DNA of 64,000 nucleotides from Alviniconcha marisindica. Its lineage: Eukaryota; Mollusca; Gastropoda; Provannidae. The notes under the pieces were generated by a model, which saw only the letters and a program-made list of their open reading frames with translations, was not told the DNA's origin and did not search any database. This document shows, piece after piece, positions 62,513 to 64,000 of this stretch; positions within the stretch are counted from its first letter, which is position 1; each line of letters starts with the position of its first letter. The stretch spans positions 135,001 to 199,000 of the forward strand of contig JABMCL010000287.1 of NCBI GenBank assembly GCA_018857735.1. The letters are read 5' to 3'. Position numbers and translations under genes: made by a program.

Positions 62513-63192
62513 GTGTGGCATGTGTGGGGGTGGGGGGATGTGCTTGTGCGTACTTGCATACATGCATTTGTGCGTGAGTGCATATATGTGTTATGCAGGT
62601 CATGCTGTGTGGCTTCTTGTGGTTTGAACTGCTTTTAATCATTGTTATTGTCATTTTCCTTTTGTGTTGTCTCAGCATGTGTGTTTAAATTTGATTATTC
62701 TGTACAGTGTTCTGAGCTCTGTTTTTATGTTAAAGGTTTCATGCCTTACAAGCAGTTCATGAAAAAAAAGATTGGTGATTTTTAGAAAAAAATATAACTT
62801 ATAAGCATTCCCAGTATGAAAGGGCCTCATTAGCATCTGGGAAAGAATATATTTCCTATATGAAAAGGTCAGGTAACAGGCTAACATGTTAATAGGACTT
62901 CTTTTGTTGTTGTTGACCTTTTTCTTTTTCTTTTTCTTTTCAGTTTTTTAATCTTTTTATTACACTTCAAAAATATGACTTTGTGATAGCTTCATCTCCT
63001 TTGTCTTTGAGCTTTTTTTGAGGTGCATTGCCCTAGCTTTCATGCAGGAAGTAAACAACTGAGTGTACTTGTGTGTGCAGGCATGTACCCTTGCCCGCCG
63101 TACTGCAGAGACGTTCCTGAAGTACGTCAACAGAAACCTGCACTTCCTGGGAATGCAGATGAAGTTCCGCAGTCCTGAGGGGCATGTCAAGG
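13473..63192 (+). CDS. TRIO: TRIO/Kalirin-family RhoGEF, 5' part (24 coding exons, continues past window)
   Basis: The family encodes large cytoplasmic exchange factors that activate Rac/RhoG and RhoA to guide axons and remodel actin. Exons (1-24): 13473-13539, 16460-16534, 18301-18415, 20361-20451, 21222-21323, 21753-21866, 22482-22710, 23401-23585, 24199-24321, 26009-26200, 29098-29229, 30127-30255, 31319-31420, 32806-32928, 37455-37646, 38125-38294, 48748-48806, 49302-49417, 51059-51220, 58243-58401, 60718-60837, 61676-61867, 62270-62416, 63081-63192. All have AG/GT borders and matching phases, giving about 1069 codons. Residues 47-188 form the CRAL-TRIO/Sec14 module ([27 protein letters not shown]). 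From 189 onward come about eight spectrin repeats with recurring LxQRLxLRLFxxDV joints. Similarity to vertebrate TRIO and KALRN, recalled from memory, runs colinearly except for an 11-residue gap between exons 19 and 20. The GEF, SH3, Ig and kinase domains are outside the window. Invertebrates usually have one gene for both vertebrate paralogues. Confidence 0.95.
13540..16459 (+). other. TRIO: TRIO intron 1
   Basis: AT-rich and mostly unique. It holds a short tandem pair around 14485-14560 (ACAAGTGTTCC...TTAGCATGATTCTG), another at 14665-14735 (TTGTACAGGTCCATAAGTTG), a 20-nt poly(C) with (AC)n at 14752-14802, a TAG/TAT trinucleotide patch near 15640-15700 and (TG)n at 15990-16034. Confidence 0.8.
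16460..16534 (+). CDS. TRIO: TRIO exon 2 (entry to Sec14 module)
   Basis: Encodes residues 23-47 ([20 protein letters not shown], then VAYLSG), phase 1 to phase 1, acceptor TTACAG and donor GTAAGC. It corresponds to the family segment NDGLKASDVLPILKEKVA just before the lipid-binding fold. Confidence 0.95.
17963..18072 (+). repeat. Two-copy 50-bp tandem repeat in intron 2
   Basis: ACAGAACAGCAAC followed by TTGAAACTGAACAAAATAAA occurs twice, followed by CA-rich sequence to 18193. Confidence 0.85.
18301..18415 (+). CDS. TRIO: TRIO exon 3 (Sec14 module)
   Basis: Encodes residues 48-85, including the family signature [14 protein letters not shown] and then [14 protein letters not shown]. Phase 1 in, phase 2 out (CCAAG|GTGAGA). 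The last ~20 nt of the exon with its donor recur immediately downstream (see the repeat at 18396-18600). Confidence 0.95.
18396..18600 (+). repeat. Tandem copies of the exon 3 end and its donor
   Basis: The exon 3 end TACCTCGCTAGTGTGCCAAG plus GTGAGATGGGTGACA is repeated after 64 bp as TACCTCATTGGTGTACCAAG plus GTCAGAAGGGTGACA (boundary at 18479). A more degenerate third copy has its boundary at about 18547. Copy 2 keeps a GT donor. Confidence 0.85.
20361..20451 (+). CDS. TRIO: TRIO exon 4 (Sec14 core)
   Basis: Encodes residues 86-116, with the near-invariant [20 protein letters not shown] strand-helix of the CRAL-TRIO fold. Acceptor TTGCCAG, donor CAG|GTATGG, phase 2 to 0. Confidence 0.96.
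21105..21212 (+). repeat. 54-bp tandem duplication before exon 5
   Basis: GATTATCTTAATG...TTGCATTGTTGTTTTTGTGT occurs twice and forms the T-rich tract immediately upstream of the exon 5 acceptor. Confidence 0.9.
21222..21323 (+). CDS. TRIO: TRIO exon 5 (Sec14 core)
   Basis: Encodes 34 residues (117-150), including [17 protein letters not shown] and GSAKYNFE, which match the family's HVALIIKPDNFWQKQ. Phase 0 both sides. The pyrimidine-rich stretch before the acceptor is itself tandemly duplicated (54-bp period, 21105-21212). Confidence 0.96.
21753..21866 (+). CDS. TRIO: TRIO exon 6 (end of Sec14 module)
   Basis: Encodes 38 residues (151-188): [19 protein letters not shown], then [18 protein letters not shown], as in the family's C-terminal Sec14 segment. 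Phase 0 both sides. The donor CTG|GTTTGT is weak beyond the GT. Confidence 0.94.
22482..22710 (+). CDS. TRIO: TRIO exon 7 (spectrin repeat 1)
   Basis: Encodes residues 189-264, starting [20 protein letters not shown] and continuing through the first spectrin repeat ([17 protein letters not shown]). Phase 0 to 1; donor TCAG|GTCAGT. The low-complexity tail between repeats 1 and 2 (GEIPGQSG) is shorter than in vertebrates. Confidence 0.95.
23401..23585 (+). CDS. TRIO: TRIO exon 8 (spectrin repeats 1-2)
   Basis: Encodes residues 265-326, with [20 protein letters not shown] and the joint motif [16 protein letters not shown] (vertebrate LDQCFQLRLFEQDAEK). Phase 1 to 0, donor AAG|GTGGGT. Confidence 0.95.
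23867..23929 (+). mobile_element. 63-bp short interspersed insertion with 10-bp TSD
   Basis: TAAGTAAGTAACTTGATG, then TTTTACACCCAGTCAACC, then ATATCAGGGTGAG. The perfect direct repeat AGAGAAAAAA flanks it (23857-23866 and 23930-23939). Related copies are at 43823 and 44376. Confidence 0.8.
24199..24321 (+). CDS. TRIO: TRIO exon 9 (spectrin repeat 2)
   Basis: Encodes 41 residues (327-367): [20 protein letters not shown], then the helix with [11 protein letters not shown]. Phase 0 both sides, donor GAG|GTCTGT. Clear match to the family's MFDWISHNKELFL...TEIG. Confidence 0.96.
24490..25980 (+). repeat. Diverged ~165-bp repeat family in intron 9
   Basis: Successive segments share CTGCTACCAAACTTG, ATGCTGATGTGTCAT and AAGGTCACAG words at 24500-24870, and again at 25585-25850 beyond the TTAA-bounded element. 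A related fragment is in intron 14 near 35740-35890. Resembles a repeat I recall as common in molluscs. Confidence 0.55.
24875..25584. mobile_element. Possible TTAA-bounded element
   Basis: Starts TTAACACATTCGCGTCAC and ends GTTTGAAAGAGTTAA, weak inverted ends flanked by TTAA on both sides. It splits the surrounding ~165-bp repeat, as expected of an insertion. No ORF. Contains a poly(G) at about 25108-25124. Confidence 0.4.
26009..26200 (+). CDS. TRIO: TRIO exon 10 (spectrin repeats 2-3)
   Basis: Encodes 64 residues (368-431): [47 protein letters not shown]. Acceptor CTGTGCAG, donor ATG|GTCAGT, phase 0 both sides. Same exon shape (64 codons) as exons 15 and 22. Confidence 0.96.
26310..27835 (+). 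repeat. ~38-bp minisatellite in intron 10
   Basis: Units of about 38 bp with CACCCCATGCTGTTTTATGT and GGGGAGTTTCTCTTACACA fill 26310-26960 and 27290-27835. About 330 bp of unrelated sequence splits them. The right half is more homogeneous and contains a poly(G) at 27681-27696. Confidence 0.95.
27836..29097 (+). other. TRIO: Remainder of intron 10
   Basis: Unique AT-rich sequence plus a poly(C) at about 27990-28006 and a CA-rich block (28785-28972). No gene recognised. Confidence 0.6.
29098..29229 (+). CDS. TRIO: TRIO exon 11 (spectrin repeat 3)
   Basis: Encodes 44 residues (432-475): [20 protein letters not shown], then [20 protein letters not shown]. Phase 0 both sides, donor GAG|GTAAAC. 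Corresponds to vertebrate YMSNVDSWCK...LPSELQDLE. Confidence 0.94.
30127..30255 (+). CDS. TRIO: TRIO exon 12 (spectrin repeat 3)
   Basis: Encodes 43 residues (476-518): [35 protein letters not shown]. Phase 0 both sides, acceptor TTGTCCAG, donor GAG|GTAAGC. Matches the family's QDGKALLDVLQRPLSP...HVLDVVHE. Confidence 0.96.
30740..31370 (+). repeat. 86-bp array containing the exon 13 acceptor and 5' half
   Basis: Copies of GATGTGTAG|GTACTGGC through CACACAAAGAAAGTCA begin at 31020, 31106 and 31192 (86-bp spacing), and then at the true exon start 31319 after a unit with about 41 extra bp. More decayed copies lie at 30740-30960. The repeated part spans the last ~35 nt of intron and about 50 nt of exon. 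Confidence 0.9.
31319..31420 (+). CDS. TRIO: TRIO exon 13 (spectrin repeats 3-4 joint)
   Basis: Encodes 34 residues (519-552): [20 protein letters not shown], then [13 protein letters not shown], nearly identical to vertebrate VLHHQRQLENIWQHRKVRLH. Phase 0 both sides. The acceptor (GATGTGTAG) and the first ~50 nt of the exon are present as tandem copies just upstream (see 30740-31370), so the true 3' splice site has several near-identical competitors. Confidence 0.95.
31878..32536. mobile_element. 659-bp MITE-like element in intron 13
   Basis: Terminal inverted repeats AAGCCCRTTCWTAAYTGGG match at 16 of 19 positions (31878-31896 and 32518-32536). The word TGGGCAAACT appears near both ends. 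No ORF of note and no clear target duplication. Confidence 0.6.
32806..32928 (+). CDS. TRIO: TRIO exon 14 (spectrin repeat 4)
   Basis: Encodes 41 residues (553-593): [20 protein letters not shown], then [20 protein letters not shown]. Phase 0 both sides, donor AGA|GTGAGT. Matches VLDWIENHGEAFLSKHTGVG in vertebrates. Confidence 0.96.
33338..34137 (+). mobile_element. 800-bp TIR-bounded element carrying THAP remnant
   Basis: The 13-bp terminal inverted repeat AAGTCCAAGGTTT is perfect (33338-33350 and 34125-34137). Further inverted similarity inside (ACGTCA-TCTGGGGAGTC at about 33521 against 33960) suggests TIRs of about 200 bp. THAP domains are known in P-element-type transposases and in host proteins, so this may be a non-autonomous relative. 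No clear target duplication. Confidence 0.55.
33603..33835 (+). pseudogene. Decayed THAP zinc-finger domain
   Basis: Begins [13 protein letters not shown] (first two Cys of the C2CH finger). After a frameshift it continues [17 protein letters not shown] (conserved P and W) and [16 protein letters not shown] (Cys-x2-His). Stops at 33645-33647 and 33728-33730 and the frameshift show it cannot make an intact domain. No coding remnant beyond the domain recognised. Confidence 0.8.
34138..37454 (+). other. TRIO: Remainder of intron 14
   Basis: Unique sequence with C-rich patches (34965-35010, 35130-35200), a ~74-nt (TG)n at 36111-36184, a diverged ~85-bp tandem pair at 36712-36870 (GTGCCTCTCA, CCTAGTCTCCAGTC) and a CA/CGCA patch at 37170-37245. 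No exon is expected here, because exons 14 and 15 join without a gap. Confidence 0.7.
37455..37646 (+). CDS. TRIO: TRIO exon 15 (spectrin repeats 4-5)
   Basis: Encodes 64 residues (594-657): [20 protein letters not shown], then [19 protein letters not shown]. Phase 0 both sides, donor [18 protein letters not shown] is essentially invariant in the family. Confidence 0.96.
37829..38003 (+). repeat. Three-copy 58-bp tandem repeat in intron 15
   Basis: TTACAACAATATTACTAAGA followed by TTTGAATCTGAACCTGTCAA at 37829, 37887 and 37945, nearly identical. Confidence 0.93.
38125..38294 (+). CDS. TRIO: TRIO exon 16 (spectrin repeat 5)
   Basis: Encodes residues 658-713: [50 protein letters not shown]. 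Phase 0 to 2 (CTCAG|GTAGGC). It looks more GC-rich at third codon positions than neighbouring exons. Followed by the 10.4-kb intron 16. Confidence 0.95.
43823..43881 (+). mobile_element. 59-bp short insertion with 11-bp TSD
   Basis: Starts GTAAGTAAGTAAGTTGGTG, then TTTTACGCCCAGTCAACC, and ends ATATCAGGGCGAG. Flanked by the perfect direct repeat ACCAAGGAGGA (43812-43822 and 43882-43892). The flanking purine-rich sequence is continuous without it. Confidence 0.85.
44376..44434 (+). mobile_element. 59-bp short insertion, third copy
   Basis: Same structure as the copies at 23867 and 43823 (GTAAGTAAGTAACTTGATG ... ATATCAGGGTGAG). No clear target duplication. Only about 495 bp from the second copy, same orientation. 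Confidence 0.75.
45195..45470 (+). repeat. ~56-58-bp tandem array
   Basis: About five units with CTGGATGGTAGACAGTGTGC, TGGTTTAGAGATTGAGATAT and AGTTCATATTCCAC. Confidence 0.92.
45840..45950 (+). repeat. Two-copy ~56-bp tandem repeat
   Basis: TTCTTCTGCYGTGGCAAAAT followed by ATTCTNTAGTGCTGAGCTTT occurs twice. Confidence 0.88.
48748..48806 (+). CDS. TRIO: TRIO exon 17 (small linker exon)
   Basis: A 59-nt exon encoding residues 714-733, [20 protein letters not shown], followed by a split Gly codon. It aligns with vertebrate RDSAISSNKTPHNSSINHIE. Phase 2 to 1, acceptor TCCACAG, donor GAAG|GTAGGC. The frame is fixed by both neighbours; the short length makes it easy for gene finders to miss. Confidence 0.9.
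49302..49417 (+). CDS. TRIO: TRIO exon 18 (spectrin repeats 5-6 joint)
   Basis: Encodes residues 734-772: [20 protein letters not shown], then [16 protein letters not shown] (vertebrate [16 protein letters not shown]). Phase 1 to 0, donor GAG|GTAGGG. Confidence 0.96.
49620..49740. repeat. (CTGT)/(CT)n microsatellite in intron 18
   Basis: CTGCCTCTGCC and CTGTCTGT steps flanking a pure CT run of about 50 nt. Confidence 0.95.
49840..50330 (-). mobile_element. SINE with tRNA-Met-like head, expanded inside
   Basis: The minus strand has a head (about 50325 to 50248) with GGGGATAGCTCAGTGACAGA (A box), CTCATGATTGGAAGGTC like an elongator tRNA-Met(CAU) arm, and B box GGTTTGAGTCC, then a body with AAAAGATCCTGGTCATCTTG and TATGTGGCTTTGAAT. 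A 58-bp unit (TTGGTGCACATTCTGTGTAC) of the body is amplified three times at 49945-50108. Its relative lies at 59348-59698. Confidence 0.65.
50645..50845 (+). repeat. Two-copy ~100-bp tandem repeat in intron 18
   Basis: GTTTTGAGTTACCAAGC through ACTGTTACCAACATTAAATT and GATGGAGCCTGATCCCACTA, present twice. Confidence 0.88.
51059..51220 (+). CDS. TRIO: TRIO exon 19 (spectrin repeat 6)
   Basis: Encodes 54 residues (773-826): [30 protein letters not shown], ending [15 protein letters not shown]. Vertebrates read NNLTFDVIHQGQDLLQ at the end. Phase 0 both sides, donor CAG|GTATGT. The last ~58 nt plus donor form the founder-like unit of the 71-bp array that follows. Confidence 0.95.
51163..52380 (+). 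repeat. 71-bp array of the exon 19 end and donor
   Basis: The last ~58 nt of exon 19 (CTGCACATGCAGAACTGCAC ... CAGGAGCTGTGTCAG) plus GTATGTGTGGTAT is repeated about 14 times. Unit ends (last base before GT) are at 51220 (true), 51303, 51373, 51444, 51527, 51598, 51669, 51740, 51811, 51882, 51952 and 52039, then decayed copies to 52380. Spacing is exactly 71 bp from 51527 to 51882. The copy ending at 51669 has lost the donor (GATATG). Confidence 0.95.
52381..55380 (+). other. TRIO: Middle of TRIO intron 19
   Basis: Unique sequence. A GC-richer patch at 52990-53480 carries a 132-codon minus-strand ORF with no recognisable domain. 53960-54410 is A-rich (AAACAAAC type). No exon was recognised, including the expected ~11-codon segment. 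Confidence 0.5.
55380..56710 (+). repeat. 21-bp pyrimidine-rich minisatellite
   Basis: Unit CCTGTCTCCAGTAGCCTGTC and variants, about 50-60 copies, clearest at 55955-56580. The strand reads as repeated pyrimidine tract plus CAG, so each unit resembles a 3' splice site. A 23-nt poly(C) lies at 55797-55819. Confidence 0.93.
56711..58242 (+). other. TRIO: 3' part of TRIO intron 19
   Basis: Unique sequence, then (TG)n at 57903-57943 and a poly(G) at 57955-57971. No exon recognised. Confidence 0.5.
58243..58401 (+). CDS. TRIO: TRIO exon 20 (spectrin repeats 6-7)
   Basis: Encodes 53 residues (827-879): [20 protein letters not shown], then [19 protein letters not shown]. Phase 0 both sides, acceptor after a (TG)n run, donor CAG|GTAAGG. 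The 11 residues equivalent to YVNEVQASGVE, which precede this segment in vertebrates, are absent here and were not found in intron 19. Confidence 0.95.
58470..58540 (+). repeat. Partial copy of the exon 20 end
   Basis: CAGGAACTTTGAGATTAAAG followed by TCAGAC matches the exon 20 end (CAGGAACTTTGAGATCGAAG, CCAGAC) 137 bp downstream of it. The copy's donor has been lost to a poly(G) run (about 58539-58560). Confidence 0.75.
58655..60240 (+). repeat. 61-bp minisatellite in intron 20
   Basis: About 20 units with CCTGCTTCAACAGAAAGTGG, ACAGTTATTTGTCAGCTGTG and GTGGATGTGAAAGGTCTTTA. Since 61 is not a multiple of 3, the open frames across it (up to about 120 codons) shift phase each unit. Interrupted by a SINE at 59348-59698. 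Confidence 0.96.
59348..59698 (+). mobile_element. SINE copy inserted in the 61-bp array
   Basis: Contains AAAAGATCCCGGTCATTCTG, TATGTGGCTTTGCATGAATT, GTTGTATGGTGTACACAGAA and GGTGGATATTC, shared in reverse orientation with 49840-50220. No tRNA head, so it is 5'-truncated. Array units resume immediately on both sides. Confidence 0.7.
60505..60615. repeat. (TG)n microsatellite before exon 21
   Basis: A TG run interrupted by GGGG, ending in GTGCGTGCGTGCG and GAGTGAGTGAG. Confidence 0.96.
60718..60837 (+). CDS. TRIO: TRIO exon 21 (spectrin repeat 7)
   Basis: Encodes 40 residues (880-919): [20 protein letters not shown], then [17 protein letters not shown]. Vertebrates read VLGWIRNGESML...EAEQLQREHEQF. 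Phase 0 both sides, donor GAG|GTCAGT. Confidence 0.96.
60952..61025 (+). mobile_element. tRNA-derived SINE head in intron 21
   Basis: GGTAGCCAAATGGCTGAGGC (A-box region) and TTGTTCGAATCCCAG (B box) about 37 nt apart, in tRNA order and spacing. There is no convincing acceptor stem, so it is not called as a tRNA gene. Confidence 0.5.
61200..61755 (+). repeat. Degenerate 124-148-bp array containing the exon 22 start
   Basis: AAAACTCACTACAGCG and CATGCTCCAGTGGCAGTACT copies of the exon 22 5' part occur with starts at 61275, 61404 and 61528, then the true exon at 61676. The copies are preceded by GCTGCCA or TTGGTG instead of TTGCAG, so they lack the acceptor AG. Confidence 0.85.
61676..61867 (+). 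CDS. TRIO: TRIO exon 22 (spectrin repeats 7-8)
   Basis: Encodes 64 residues (920-983): [39 protein letters not shown]. Acceptor is (TTG)n-TTGCAG, donor CAG|GTTGGT. Its 5' ~80 nt exist as degenerate tandem copies upstream (61200-61675), but those copies lack the AG directly before AAAACTCAC. Confidence 0.96.
62270..62416 (+). CDS. TRIO: TRIO exon 23 (spectrin repeat 8)
   Basis: Encodes 49 residues (984-1032): [20 protein letters not shown], then [14 protein letters not shown]. Vertebrates read VCSVLESLEQEYKREEDWCG...ISKHLEQKEAFLK. Phase 0 both sides, donor AGG|GTAAGC. Confidence 0.96.
62478..62540. repeat. (TG)n microsatellite in intron 23
   Basis: About 32 nt of TG followed by GGTGTGGCATGTGTGGGGGTG sequence in two parts. 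Confidence 0.93.
63081..63192 (+). CDS. TRIO: TRIO exon 24 (spectrin repeat 8, last exon in window)
   Basis: Encodes residues 1033-1069: [20 protein letters not shown], then FRSPEGHVK plus one base. Vertebrates read ACTLARRNADVFLKYLHRN...EQQVK. Ends in phase 1 at GTAAGA, so the next exon must supply two bases of a G-starting codon. The gene continues beyond 64000. Confidence 0.94.
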
Positions 63193-63504
63193 GTAAGAAC
63201 AGTTTGGTGCCCGTGTCAGATGCATACAGCGTTGCTGTCAAAAACTTGTCTGAAGAGGGAATTTATGAAGATGTAGCATGTGAATGCAAGCAAAGTGGTA
63301 CTTTTATTTTACTGGATTTATTTGTCAAATCATGATACCTTCTGCTGTCACTGTCCTGACCTGTTTCACATGTTAATGCTATGGTTTCTGATGATAAGAG
63401 CAGCATCTTTGTCACAGAATGCACATGTCATTTGTAAATGTCTGGACTGTGAGAAGAATTAACATTCTTTTCTGGGTGGTAACAGGCTGAGTTATTCAGG
63501 TGTT

Positions 63505-64000
63505 TGATCTGCCTTCAGTAAATTGATTAGAACTTGTTCATCAGTTCCATGATTGTTGGTAAATTGACTCAGACTGCTATGTTCATCGGTTCCATGACTG
63601 TTGGTGAATTGACTAGGACTTGTTGATCAGTTCCGTGATTGTTGGTAAACTGACTCAGACTGCTATGTTCATCAGTTCTGTGTCTCTTGGTAAATTGACT
63701 CAGACTGCTATATTCATCCGTTCCATGACTGTTGGTGAATTGACTAGGACTTGTTGATCAGTTCCATGATGGTTGGTAAATTGACTCAGACTGCTTTGTT
63801 CTTCAGTTCCGTGACAGTTGATAAATTGACTCGGACTGCTATGTTCATCAGTTCTGTGACTATTGCTGAATTGACTAGGACTTGTTCATCAGCTCCATGA
63901 CTGTTCGTAAATTGACTCAGACTGCTATGTTCATCAGTTCCGTGACTGTTGGTAAATTGACTCAGACTGCTATGTTCATTAGCTCTGTGACTGTTGGTAA
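63505..64000 (+). repeat. ~43-45-bp minisatellite in intron 24, runs off the window
   Basis: About 11 units with GTTCATCAGTTCCATGACTG and TTGGTAAATTGACTCAGACT. Two variants (GACTCAGACTGCTAT and GACTAGGACTTGTT) partly alternate, suggesting a higher-order dimer unit. Confidence 0.92.

Overview
This is animal nuclear DNA. It has long introns, is very rich in microsatellites and poly(G)/poly(C) tracts, and carries short tRNA-derived repeats. The repeats include a GTAAGTAAGT...TTTTACRCCCAGTC...ATATCAGGG element and a ~165-bp AAGGTCA-containing repeat, and both resemble mollusc repeats from memory. I infer a mollusc, probably a gastropod, with moderate confidence. No bacterial gene, CRISPR array or operon is present.

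One real gene is recognisable. It is the 5' part of a TRIO/Kalirin (UNC-73) family Rho guanine-nucleotide exchange factor on the + strand. I assemble 24 coding exons from the ATG at 13473 to 63192, where the gene runs out of the window. The exons total 3208 nt, about 1069 codons. Every junction has AG...GT borders, all phases agree, and the only visible break in the alignment is an 11-residue gap between exons 19 and 20. The encoded part is a short N-terminus, the CRAL-TRIO/Sec14 lipid-binding module (about residues 47-188, exons 2-6) and a long rod of roughly eight spectrin repeats (exons 7-24). The DH-PH, SH3, Ig and kinase regions of the family must lie downstream.

Layout: 1-13 kb is gene-poor flank packed with tandem repeats (41-bp minisatellite, 40-bp array, ~570-bp CA block, TG blocks, poly-C up to 62 nt), SINE copies, a TTAA-bounded MITE and a cluster of TTTGTCGCGACAAA palindromes. 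13.0-13.5 kb holds a CTCF-like motif, a probable 5' UTR with two small upstream ORFs, and exon 1. 13.5-64 kb is the gene. Its introns hold minisatellites, two TIR-bounded elements in introns 13 and 14 (the second with a decayed THAP domain), 59-63-bp insertions with target-site duplications, and a 1.6-kb polypurine block in the 10.4-kb intron 16.

The most unusual observation is that the borders of five exons (3, 13, 19, 20 and 22) have been copied, with exon sequence and in some cases the splice site, into adjacent local repeats. The clearest case follows exon 19: an array of about 14 units (period 71 bp), in which seven units keep an AG, an open in-frame 45-nt stretch encoding variants of [15 protein letters not shown], and a GT. 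These could be decoy splice sites or potential cassette microexons. The structure is seen directly in the sequence; any function is inference.
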